DNA of 64,000 bases, from NCBI GenBank assembly GCA_013368315.1, contig JAACJM010000229.1, forward strand, positions 1 through 64,000, written 5' to 3'. Positions within the stretch are counted from its first letter, which is position 1, and each line of letters starts with the position of its first letter. The notes below the pieces were generated by a model that made no database searches, had not been told where the DNA came from, and worked only from the letters and a program-made list of their open reading frames with translations. Below, in pieces: positions 32,804 through 43,380 of this stretch. A program made the translations under genes and the position numbers. Source of the DNA: Tetrapyrgos nigripes. Lineage: Eukaryota > Basidiomycota > Agaricomycetes > Agaricales > Campanellaceae.

Positions 32804-33321
32804 CTTCGTTGGAAGAGTTGAGGTGAACCATAGTTGTCATTTATACGTATCATTTTAAGGAATATTAGCGCGTAGATTGATAATGTTTCGTTTCCGAAGC
32901 AGTTGTGGGTTTGGTTGCGGTCAAAGTGAGTGTGCTTGGCCGTCGAGATTGTGGGAGGAATGAACCGTTTGAACGCTTCAAAAGGGGCCGTGAGATTCGC
33001 GTACCGTTTGGCATCGCCGCTAGGATTTAGCGTGTGCCTCCTGGAAACCGGCGTTCAACTCGTGGACCGTGCCGTGTAAATAAATTTCTCTCTCTCTCTC
33101 TTCTCCATAACCTCTGCGGTCCATAGCATGCCAACCATTGTGCGGCAATTGTACGACTACCTCTGCGTTTATACAGCGCATGACTGAAAGAGTCAGCCCC
33201 AAGTAACAAGGTACGATAACCTAAACATCAAGTTCATGGTCTGGTTCACAGCGGAGACTGACTTCAAAAAGCCTGTCTCAGAGCCCAGAAACCACCTCAA
33301 GTTACACCCGAAGCTCTTACT
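32804..33321. promoter_or_regulatory. divergent promoter region P450-1 / BVMO
   Basis: 518 bp between head-to-head start codons. It contains a CT dinucleotide microsatellite near 33088-33102. No gene is seen. Confidence 0.5.
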
Positions 33322-35304
33322 ATGGCACCACCATCCAATACAACTACGAATGATGAGCTCGACGCGCTCGTCGTAGGAGCTGGGTTCAGTGGTCTTTACC
33401 ACCTCTATCAACTTCGTAAACTCGGCTTCTCCGTCAAAATTTTCGAATCCGGCAGCGGTATGGGAGGTGTATGGCACTGGAACTGCTATCCTGGTGCTCG
33501 TGTAGATTCTGAGGTTCCTCTTTACGAGTTTTCTATCGAGGAGCTTTGGAAGGATTGGAAATGGACGGAGCGTTTCCCGGACCGGAACGAGTTATGCTCG
33601 TATTTCGACTACGTCGGCAAAAAGCTCGATTTGACCAAGGATATTTCCTTCAATACTCGCGTCACTGCAGCCCGTTTTGATTCCAGCACTGAGCGTTGGA
33701 CTGTCACTACCGAGCTTGGCACAATCGTCCGCCCTCGTTTCCTCATCCTCTCCGTTGGCTTCGCCGCCAAAATTCATATTCCTGACTTTCCCGGGCTCGA
33801 CAGATTCCAGGGTATCTGGCACCATACCGCAAATTGGCCTCAGCAGGAAGTCGACGTCAAGGGTAAAAGGGTCGGTGTCATCGGTACGGGTTCGACTGGG
33901 GTACAGGTTGTCACGGATATTGGTCCCAAAGTCAAACATCTCACCGTATTCCAACGCTCACCAGCCATTGCCTTACCGATGAACCAAACCAAGGTTGACG
34001 AAGAAAGGCACCAGAAGATGAGGGAATTGTCGCCGTTGATATATAGTCGAAGGAAACAGACCCTAAGTGAGTAGTTCAAACTCTTTGCTTCGTTTTTTTT
34101 TTTTTTGCTCACCAGCCTACGTCTTCCAGGTGGCCACAACATCCAACCAATTCCTCAAGACACATTTTCCGTCTCACGAGAGGAACGCTACTTGACCTGG
34201 GAAGACCTCTGGAGTCGTGGTGGTCTTAACTTCGCTGTCGGCAACTACAGGGATGTTATGGTCAATCAAGAAGCCAACGACGAGCTTTATGCATTCTGGA
34301 GGGACAAGACTCGCGCCAGACTGACCAACCCTACGATGCAAGAGAAGCTTGCACCCACGGTATCCCCTTATCCATTTGGGGCGAAGCGTCCTGTGATGGA
34401 AGGATCCTACTACGATGTCTTCAATCAGCCAAACGTCGAATTGGTTGACGCTACCGAGGCTCATATCCAGGAAATCACACCCAAAGGCATCCTCACCAGC
34501 GACGGCATCGAGCACGAGTTTGATATCCTTGTCATAGCGTGCGGTTTCGACAGTGTTACTGGTGGCATCACTCAGATAGATATCCGTGGGCTGGACGGGA
34601 CGTCCATCAAGGAGAAGTGGGCTGGTGGTGTGTATACCAACCTGGGCATGACGACGGCAAATTTCCCGAACAGTGAGTAGCATTGTCTTTTTCTTGGTTC
34701 TCCAATATACTAATACTAAGCACTCATCTAGTGTTCTTCCTCTACGGCCCTCAAGCTCCTACTGCTCTGTCGAACGGTCCCACGTGCATTGTACGGACCT
34801 CAACTTTTTTAATGTCTCTTCTGATCTTTTTATCTTGCTGTCCCTATTTAAACAGGAAATCCAAGCGGACTGGATCAACCGCTGCATCCAATATATGACG
34901 GACAACAAACTCACCCGTATCGAGGCTACTCGCGAAGCCGAGCAAGAATGGCGCGATCTCAATATGAGCGTTGCGGGTGGAACTCTTCTTGGGAAAGCAA
35001 AATCGTGGTACAATGGTTCCAATATTCCTGGGAAGCCCGTTGAACCGCTGAATTTTGCTGGTGGAATTCCTTATTACAAGTCGGCTCTTCAGGAGAGAGA
35101 GGATCAAGGGTATAAGGGCTTCATTTTGTTGGGCAGTCCTGATGGCAAAGACTTTGCCGGGTCTTGCGAGACCGAGTACAAGTGAGTGCTCTCACCGTTT
35201 CATACTGGAGCTTGGTCAATGTGCTGATTGTTGTGGTTCTTAGGACGGAAATCGCCAATGGTCATGCGAAGGGTGTGAATGCAGAGCCGATTGTGGGCTA
35301 TTAG
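33322..35304 (+). CDS. Baeyer-Villiger-type flavin monooxygenase
   Basis: Spliced product of roughly 580 residues in five exons. The N-terminal FAD-binding fold has VVGAGFSGLYHLYQL and the acid after IFES. MGGVWHWNCYPGARVDSE follows, then the Baeyer-Villiger fingerprint FQGIWHHTANWP (F-x-G-x3-H-x3-W-P) near residue 175, and the NADPH-binding fold VGVIGTGSTGVQV. The C-terminal half has MFFLYGPQAPTALSNGP and ends NGHAKGVNAEPIVGY, TAG at 35302-35304. Such enzymes insert oxygen next to a ketone to give an ester or lactone, using NADPH and O2, in the cytosol. In this neighbourhood it could cleave or expand a terpenoid ring ketone produced by a P450 or SDR; the substrate is inference. Confidence 0.93.
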
Positions 35305-36178
35305 CTGAGGGTGGTATTCAAGTGGTATTACTTATCGGAAAGCTCACAAGTTGCAAATAAATAGTCCTGTACTACATGTATGAGTTTTAGACATATGTAT
35401 TCTCAAAATCTTCGCAAGAAACGACAGTGTCGGAAGGCTAGGGTGTACTTAAAAAGGACAGTCAACGGAGTTCGGACCGAAGTACCTGACTTCACTTTTC
35501 CTCCTCCACCAGATGCGCTCTACTTCGAAACAACTTCGAACAGCTTCAGCGAGCTCAAGCCCGTCTCAATTTACTTCAGCATTCCTTCCTGCTATCTTAC
35601 TGGCCAATTACCGGCTCAAAACCTGGATGTAGTATTATATTCCGGAAAGGTGCACCAGGACTGCTGTGGAACAGGCGCACTTTGTAGGCAATCATGTACG
35701 ATTTCTTTCAGTGGCAGTTTCGTTACAACTGGTGTTGACTATGAATGACTTCAGGCCATATTCCCCTTCCGCACTCAGGACCCTACAAGACAACATAACC
35801 CAACCACCAGCAGTGTAAGGGGTCGTTCCATATATGGTAACATCTCGGTTATCTGTCCCTCTAAATTTTCCTTGTCGATTACTTCTTGTCTTTGACCATC
35901 GTCGCGTACTTTGTACCTCCCTATCGTCTATTTCACAGAATAGAAAGAGGTCTACTCGTACGTCTAGGTCCGAGCTGAGAGGAACCGTTACAAGCAGCCT
36001 ACTTCACTTCAATGCCCTTACGATACGAGTCGTACAATCCTCTTTTTACGCGTCTAAAAGTTAACCTTCACTGCCGTCTCTTTTCAAGTCACCTCTACCA
36101 ATTTCTTTCATCTTTCAGTTCTAACTCTGCGTAAGCTGCCGACGCAACATACATCGACTGTCTTATCCGTTCAAGGTA
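35305..36178. other. gene-poor region, no supported gene
   Basis: A 122-codon frame at 35380-35748 (+) has a basic start and a Pro/Ser-rich middle but no family resemblance, and it is not flanked by splice sites that extend it. I do not call it. The rest is unremarkable. Confidence 0.35.
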
Positions 36179-36180
36179 TA

Positions 36181-36452
36181 CTGTACCATTTTAATCAATT
36201 CGTTACCCCACCGTTACTGTTACACGGTGACGAACCTAAATATTCGTCAGTTCGAAGACGTTACCGTTACAAGGCTCAACTTTTCGCCGTAGGCGACGAA
36301 AAATTGCCTTTTATGGGTCGATTCCCGAGGGTTTTTGGCGTGTAACGGTAGATAAATTCGTCACTGGCCTTTGTTACGCGTTACAAGGCGGAAATTTTGT
36401 CGTTTTTGGGGGTCCGTTACCCATTACTGACGAATTGAATAAAATGGTACAG
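36181..36452. mobile_element. 272-bp MITE with TA target duplication
   Basis: Begins CTGTACCATTTTAATCAATTC and ends with the near-exact inverse ...GAATTGAATAAAATGGTACAG, flanked on both sides by TA (36179-36180 and 36453-36454). There is no coding capacity. The interior is rich in GTTAC/GTAAC motifs in both orientations. Size, TIRs and TA flank fit a mariner-type miniature element. Confidence 0.75.
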
Positions 36453-36680
36453 TAATGTCTTTTTCCTTTCTCCCTTTTCTCACAATTAAAGTCCTGCTCT
36501 CTTGTTCTTGCCATTCCTCTTGCCATCATCGAAGCAGGTCACTGAACGTCAAGCTTTCTGTCCCGAGGACCAGAATGGCGCAAGTGAATGCTACTAGCTA
36601 GTGAGGCCTTCGTTGCCACTATGGCTAGGACGCCCATTGCTTTTTACCCTTTGCTGGTCTCCTCATGCAGGTGCTCGCGT

Positions 36681-38193
36681 CAGCAAAACTACAAGTGGAC
36701 TTTTCTGGTCTTCTGAGAACTTTTCATCGCTTTTCATACCTTTTTCAGGAGAGGACTTTTTCTGGACATTTTTTGGAGTACTTTTTTGGACTTTTACTTA
36801 CCGAAGTACTTTTTTGACTTGACTTTTACTTTACGAAAGACTTTTTTACGGCCGTTTACTTACCGAGGACCTTTTAGACGTGCCAAGTCTCTGCAGGTTT
36901 AGTGTAGAGTATGTACATGCATATGCAATAAACATGAGTGCGAAGAACAAGGAATTACTACTAGAAATGAAAGGCAGATAAGTAAGGAACGTGTGGATGA
37001 ATCTCTACACGAAGGGAGACTTGAAGAACAAGCAGTAAGGGATGGATGGATAGCCCACATATTTGAGCAGAACAGTGCAAGGGGAAGGATAGTGTAACTT
37101 GAAAAAAGGGCAAGAGAGAGAAACAACGACGACACGACACGTCGTCTTGGAGGTAAGTAGGGAAATGAGGCCTTAACAATACGTGTTACCAGTATTGTAA
37201 ATTACGTTTTGCAGGGCTGAGTAAGTACATTTGAGAACACGAGGCTGGTCATAGAGGCGGGACCGGAAAGGAAGCGGGGGAGGGCTTGAAGGACAACGAC
37301 GACATGGAGGATGGTGATGACAGTAACAACGAACTCTGGCGAAAATCTTGTGCAGCCGCCCTAGGGAGGTTTGAAACTCCGCCAGCCACCACAGTTGCGA
37401 CTCGTTGCGGTCACATGCTGTTCGTTTTCTTCCTTCGCGACCACTTCCTTCGTCTCTCGAAATTCTTCTTACTGTCTCACTAGTGTTTCCGTTTGCCTCT
37501 GCCAGCCCCTCAAGTCTAAGGTATGTCTATCTCCGTCTTCTGGGCTACTGACTAGCACTGACAGCTCTCATTTTAGGCCTTGGTTATGGGAGTATCGGGG
37601 AAAGTTTTGGAGTAGCGCTCGCAATTTGAAGGAGTAGTCGTGAACTGGTCGTTGCTTCAGGACTCCAGGTGCGTTTCTTACATTCTCTTCGAAACTCGGC
37701 TTGATCTAACTACACCGCACAGAATATTTCGTCACCTGGGTGGTATCTATTGAAGACATTCTTTCCCCCCTTGTACGTGCACACCTTAAGTGATTCTCTT
37801 TCTACAGACATATGCGCGCACTAGGCTGATTACGTCATCTTCAAGAGTGCTCCTCAGGAAAGGTGTAGAATTTGTACGTATCCTACTAGTATAATCCTTT
37901 CTGTGTGTATGTACCTACATATATACCGCGAAATACATGTGCTTTCGGGCTACTTTTATCGGGTTTTTTGAGGTACGAGAAATGAGTTTTCAGTGTTCAC
38001 TGTCTTACTGACATCTTTCAGTGTCTTTTTTGTACTTTTTTGTGTACTCTTTGCGGACTTTTCTGAAGTCGGTTTGACTGCTATAAGCGATTGGACCTAC
38101 ATTTTGAAAGTGATTGGGGTAGTCGCAAAAGTATGTCAAAAGTCGTAAAAAGTCAAAAAAAGTTCAAAAAAGTCGACTTGTATTTTTACTGAT
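36681..38193. mobile_element. ~1.5-kb non-autonomous DNA element with CAG...CTG ends
   Basis: The left end CAGCAAAACTACAAGTGGAC (36681) is mirrored by GTCGACTTGTATTTTTACTG, ending at 38193. Subterminal regions on both sides are packed with the short motif GACTTTT or its complement (36695-36890 and 38030-38175). The middle (36900-37640) contains only unsupported frames. CAG-type ends with subterminal repeats recall hAT elements, but no clear 8-bp target duplication is visible. Confidence 0.5.
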
Positions 38194-38712
38194 GCGCTCT
38201 CCCATGGTGCTGTCGGCTACTATCCGAGCTTGAAACTGGTACATCGTCTGTGTGAAAGAGCAGAAGGCGTGTTGGTGTCTCATCTGCCGTATGCAAGTTT
38301 CTCATCGAATTTTGGGTGTATCCTACAGTCAATTTGGCGAGTTAACGTGCACCTTGCCTCGCACACGGCAGTTGACTGTTTTGTCAAGGTTCACTTTGGT
38401 AAGGAGGAGTAGGAGTTTATTACCCGAGCTAAGAACTAATACGCCGGGGGTCCAGGAAAGGATCCGATGTAATCCTAACACATCATTGTTCCCGGGATGA
38501 CAAGCCAAGAGCAAGACGAGCTTATGACAATGGTATTGTACTCTAGTAGATCCAGTGTGTGATCATCATATTTTTATGGCATCTTGGTTTTACTCTCCTT
38601 AGTCTCTTCTCGTCCGTGCTTTCTTACAATCTGTAGCTGCAAGTAGGAAAATATACTTCTGGCGTTGATTCTACGACCGAGGCTGCATGCAAATACACTA
38701 CCTCTACAATTA
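38194..38712. other. 3' flank of the FAD oxidase, no gene
   Basis: About 520 bp with no motif-bearing frame, between the CAG-ended element and the oxidase stop codon. Confidence 0.35.
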
Positions 38713-40438
38713 TTACAGTTCAGTGCGTGCTGCAGATTCATACACTACAGTCTCATCTTGATCAGGGAGTTTGAACCCTCCTTTCCACAAACGACCGAGC
38801 AAATTTCCCGAGTCATACATTGTCTTCACTTTCTTCATTCTGGCAAAATCCTCCTGGTTCACTGAGCGAGCGTATACCGGTTGTTCGTCGTTGGCGTAGT
38901 TGAGATACACGAAATTGTTGAAGATACCTCGTTGGCGAGCAAGGTCCTCACTCCAAGCCCCAAGTTTGCTGGTCGCTTTACTCATGGCTTCGTCGTCGGC
39001 TCCGTCAGTCCACGAGATGAGGAAACAAACGACTGAGTGAAAAGTCAGTACCAGAACCATATGCAATAGACAGGATTTTATCACTTACCAGCTAGGTCAT
39101 CCTGTGATTCCATCAGCACATTTTTGAATGGGTTTCCTCCGGTTTTCGAGCTTGCGGTAAGGAATCCTTTCGTGATAGGCTGGAATGCGAGATCCCAATG
39201 CATTCCCGACACATATTCTAATCCATCGTAAATCTCTTTTGCACGAGAGAACACGTCCCAAATGAACGGAGCGTCGAGTTTGACAGTGAAAGTGAACCAT
39301 CTGTTGCGCTTTTTGTCGGCGAAATCGGAGGACTGAAGGTCGTCGACAAGGTTAAGAAGGGTAGTGGTCCTTGTTGAATCGTCGATGGAGGCGGTCGTAG
39401 TGAGAGGAGGACTAGGAACGGAGTCTAGAGAAGCATGCCAAATCGTAGCTATCTCGTCGACGTTCCCTTTTTGCCATCTTCCGAGGATGAGTGCCTGTAG
39501 CTCTTCCCTTGTCGAGGCCTCACCGCGTGCGAACGAGACCCAATTATCGAGAAGGCGTGGTGTGTGCTCTGAGGTGACAGGATAGGTACGGATTCCGCCC
39601 CATACTTCCTTCAAGGGGTATGTCAACACGTCTAGACGCGTCACTACTCCGAAGTTCGTGCTTCCCAACTTCAGGGCCCAGAATAGATCAGAATGAGAGT
39701 CGGCATTGGCGTTAACAACAGTTCCGTCAGCAAGGACGACCTCATAGTTGATAACATTGTCTGAACCGAAGCCGTGTTGGAATGAAAGCAAGCTAATTCC
39801 ACCTATATATGATACCGCTAGATCAGAAACAGCAGAACATTTGATTGAAAAGAGAACTTACCACCAAGGAAGAAGCCCCCTACACCCACTTCTGGCATCC
39901 GACCACCCACAGTCGTAAGATTGTACTGTTCCATCGCAGCATAAACACTGGACCATTTGGAGCCAGGGCCCAGTCGTACCAGGCCTTTCTTCTCATCCAC
40001 ATCTATCACGTTCAACTGACTTAGATCCAGTGTAACTCCTCCCGCCACATTAGAGCCCGTCCAAGTCATGTGACCTCCAGAGCGCACAGCGAAAGGACAT
40101 GAGTGTTTTGTAACGGTCTTCATGATAAGAGAGACTTCGGAAGAGGTGGTAGGAGAAACGCGGCAGGAGGGTTGCAGCTCCGCATGTTGGAGGATGAAGT
40201 AGCTGTGCTGTTCGCGCTCGTACTCGACTGATCCCGGGAGATGAACGAGCGAAGGAAGACTGCCTGAAAGTGCAGTACACTGCGGATACAATGTACGGTG
40301 AGGCACTACGTTGATTTTTGGTTGAAATTGACTCACACAGAGAGATGCGTCGGTAGGAATGTTAAGTGGTGTTTGAGACGCTTGTGTGAGAGCGATAGCA
40401 ATCAGAGGAATGAGTCCTGAAAGAGCTTTGAACGCCAT
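38713..40438 (-). CDS. berberine-bridge-type FAD-linked oxidase
   Basis: Product of nearly 500 residues with an N-terminal signal peptide (MAFKALSGLIPLIAIALTQAS). The PCMH-type FAD domain has SLIMKTVTKHSCPFAVRSGGHMTWTGSN, whose His is the usual 8-alpha attachment site for FAD. It continues with VRLGPGSKWSSVYAAME and GGRMPEVGVGGFFLGGGISLLSFQHGFGSDNV, then DLFWALKLGSTNFGVVTR. The usual C-terminal segment is NFVYLNYANDEQPVYA. The Cys that gives bicovalent flavin in many BBEs, just before the GxxLGGG loop, is absent. Introns include GTGAGT...CGCAG near 40270-40330, GTAAGT... near 39803-39860 and one near 39030-39090. The enzyme should be secretory or vacuolar and oxidise alcohols or form rings with H2O2 release. 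Confidence 0.9.
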
Positions 40439-41190
40439 GATGACCGCTTAGCGGACGTGAACTGAAGCTTGCAGGGGGTGTGTCTTCACAAATGCGAGTT
40501 TCATCCAGAATTATAGGGAAGTAAAAGTCCAACCTACACAGGAGCTGCTGCTGTGGAGTCCATTGCTTTGCGGCCTTCGATGCGTGGAGGAGTGTAACGG
40601 TGAGTGCGGTTGTCGAAAGTCTTTCAAAGTCGGAAGCGGTCTACTGCGGTGAACGAACCAGCTTGAAGAAGACTCGAACCGGCTCTTCCTGGCTCGACTC
40701 ACTCCGGGGTAAGCAACTCAGGTCCTCGCAGATCATCAAATGGGGCAACGCATTCTACGTCATTCTAATTCATGACGAAGAAGATATGATTCACGAAATT
40801 CCCCGAGTCTGAATTGGGCAGATCCTGCCAGATTCTCCACGTCAGGGAGCGCGGGTAGATGACCAAGGTCTAGTGAGTAAGAAGATACACCGACCCCGGC
40901 GGGCCGGCGTTCCCTACGATCCAAAAGACTGGTGCTGGGCACTCGCGGGTCAGTTTCTGTGACGCTGACTAAGCGCCACGCGAGCATATTCCTGGGCCCT
41001 GGCACCCACGTCGAAATTGTCGTCTCGCCTCTTTCCACTCGATGTCTTGTGCTATTTGCCTCGTATTGTGTTGCAATCATCTACCAAGACTTTTATGTAG
41101 CAGGTACTATGTAAATTTTGATTTTAAAATGCCCAATTAGAGTGTCAGGACCTGTTTGCGTAGAGCTGCCTATTTTGCAGCCATCCGTGA
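40439..41190. other. oxidase promoter and gene-poor sequence
   Basis: Contains the promoter of the FAD oxidase next to 40439. No gene or clear repeat is recognised in the remainder. Confidence 0.35.
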
Positions 41191-41199
41191 CAGTTACTC

Positions 41200-41485
41200 T
41201 TCATCCTTCTCTTGTCCTCCTTTCTACCATACCATTTTCAGCTTTCTCTAGCAAGCGCTTTGTCTCATTTAGCCTCCTATGCAGCCTCTCATGGTCCTCC
41301 TGCAACTGTGTATTTGCTTTTGTGAGCTGGCGGTTCACCTTGAGAAGTTGTTTTTTTTTGTTGCTTTGGTGGGTGTCATCTTGTCATAGTTTTCCTTTTC
41401 TGAGGCCGACCATCGATTTTGACATGCTTTTGCAAACTTGTCGTTCTGATTAGTGGTCCTGGGATGCTTTCTACTGCCTGTCATG
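41200..41485 (-). pseudogene. coiled-coil fragment, frameshifted, probably transposon-derived
   Basis: Read on the minus strand, ATG at 41485 gives MTGSRKHPRTTNQNDKFAKA followed by CQNRWSASEKENYDKM. After a frameshift in a homopolymer run near 41350-41358 comes a heptad-like coiled coil (QLLKVNRQLTKANTQLQEDH, then LHRRLNETKRLLEKAENG) and a stop. I do not recognise the family. Its position next to inverted repeats and a tRNA-like block suggests mobile-element cargo. Confidence 0.4.
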
Positions 41486-41605
41486 ACAGGAGAGGGAACA
41501 AGGGGTACCCAGAATTTGAACCCGTTACATCGGGTCGAAATTTTTTTTAAGCCATCGGTTGCGAGACCGACCGACCGACCAGCTGACTAAGCTACCATAT
41601 ATGGA
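41486..41605 (-). repeat. tRNA-like (SINE-head-like) block with A and B boxes
   Basis: On the minus strand, GGTAGCTTAGTCAGCTGG matches an RNA polymerase III A box and GGTTCAAATTC a B box. Between them TCGGT-CTCGCAA-CCGA forms a 5-bp stem with a 7-nt loop like an anticodon arm. The spacing between the arms is too long and the T-arm does not pair well, so it is not a functional tRNA. A diverged copy of the B-box half lies in opposite orientation near 42150-42200. A GACC microsatellite is embedded. Confidence 0.45.
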
Positions 41606-42205
41606 AGGTAGGTCGCGCGGGTGTACGCGTCATCCTTTCTCTGTACCACTGGTGTTGCAGACTACACAGTGAGGCCACTCACACACGCCAAAGGGCTCTA
41701 TGAGGCTCTATCACTGTTAATACTACACTAATCTGTACTTCTATATACCTCAAATATGCACAAGCTGCCTTCCTGCCATATCTTCAAGCTCCAATATTGT
41801 TTAAGCACCTCACCGTCAAGTTAGTCACTTTCTGGTGCACTTTGCATGTGACGTGTTACATGCCAGAACATAGTACTCACCTCATTAGCCATTGCAGCAA
41901 CACACTGAGGGATGAAGCTAGTGATGAGGTGGACAATGAAAGGTTCCACTGGGTATTTGATTTTCTAGTGTATGACACATTTATGTTTACTTTTTACACT
42001 GTAATGGTATGATACACCTTGTATATTGGTTCTAAAAGCCACTGAGGGCATTCTTGGACAGTTTTGAGTGATTTGAAGTAGCAGAGAACTGCGAAACCTC
42101 AACAGAAAAATATGGTATAAATTTTTTTTAAGACCCCACCGGAGACACCAACCGACCGACCCTATGTAACAGATTCACGCCCCGGTTACCCCTTGAGAGG
42201 GAACG
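41490..42205. repeat. inverted repeat pair, ~720 bp span
   Basis: The left arm (GGGAACAAGGGGTACCC...CGTTACATCGGGTCG) is mirrored by CGACCCTATGTAAC...GGTTACCCCTTGAGAGGGAAC, ending near 42205, with a T-run inside each arm. It may be the ends of one element or two SINE-like copies in opposite orientation. Between the arms only short frames are found. Confidence 0.5.
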
Positions 42206-43380
42206 GAGACGCGAAAAAAGCGCGACGAGGGCTTCGCGCAAGATCAGTTACGTAACGGGTTTGGCGCGTTTGACGCGTTTTGGTCTGTAAATTTCGTTTT
42301 TTTACTTAACCTCCTTCCTCATGTAGACTTGACGCGATCTTTTTGCACAGAACTAGTTTTTTTGTCATTATCTTCATTTCGTCCAGAGGAATTTCTCGGA
42401 TTGGGAGTTTTAAGTACTAGACCTCGTATATATACAGTGATAATCAGTGATAATTCCAGCATTTCTGACACTCACAAAAATTCATCTGGCCAAAATCAAG
42501 ATTAGGTAGTATAAATCACATTTCAACACGCACTTTGGAGGAGTGAGCGGTAGGTGGTCTAATTAACGTGGGGGCGCGACGGCCTTCAGATTACAGTGGT
42601 GGAAGCTTTTGGTACACAAGTACAAACATTACGCTTGGCCAACCGCGAGTGCCCAACACCAAAAAGACCTCGGTGCACGGAAGAATCTAGGTTCGGATCA
42701 AGCCCCTTCTAACGGCATGATATGGCTCCTGACTGCTTTAGGCAGTGCTCGCGCGGCTCACGCGGACTTCGTAGAACTAGAAGGGGCTTTGCGAAGGATT
42801 AGCCGGCTACGTCCGGCCCGGAGCAAGGGCTTGCTCCGAACCTAGGAAGAATCAGGGAGTCCACTAGCAGGAGATGGAACACTAGTCGAGGAAAATTCCA
42901 AGATCCACTGGCACATACAGTAGCAGTAAATGCTGTTGTCCGGTGCAAACCTCTGCCAGTGCTTACCTTGGTACCACGTTTGTATGTGGCGAGCGGTCTA
43001 CCTACCATTGAAAAGATGGCCAAAGCGTTCGAGGGAAGAGATATCAAGCTACCTACCGTCAGCGGAGCATATTCATAGTGCCTATGGTGATTCGTGACTA
43101 CAGTAGAGTATGCATTGAGTATGAGACTTCTACAAGGAAGACTACCAGAAATGTGGCGCGCATTCGAATGATCATAAATTGTATTAAGAAACTGTTATAA
43201 GTAGGCCAGAACTCGAAACAATGACGCGTCGGAAGGTACAAATGGACAAGCTCGAACCAGACTGCTATGCCATGATCAAACACTCTTATCATTCAAGTCT
43301 ATAAACGTTTACTACATCGAGGCATATTTACTATCAACATCTTCATCTGAGAGTTCTTTCAGTTCGACGTTTCTAGACGT
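42206..43380. other. gene-poor region
   Basis: About 1.2 kb without a recognisable gene. Frames at 42609-42845 (+) and 42799-43047 (-) overlap and lack motifs. The end of the interval is the 3' flank of P450-2. Confidence 0.35.

Noticed and set aside
35380..36064. Possible small genes downstream of the BVMO
   Set aside because: Short basic or Pro/Ser-rich frames with no family resemblance, next to transposon debris.
41521..41600. tRNA gene on the minus strand
   Set aside because: A and B boxes and an anticodon-like arm exist, but the variable region is far too long, the T-arm does not pair and no acceptor stem can be drawn. It is described as a tRNA-like repeat.
42609..43047. Frames between the repeat pair and P450-2
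   Set aside because: Opposing frames overlap one another, lack motifs and do not join to other exons.
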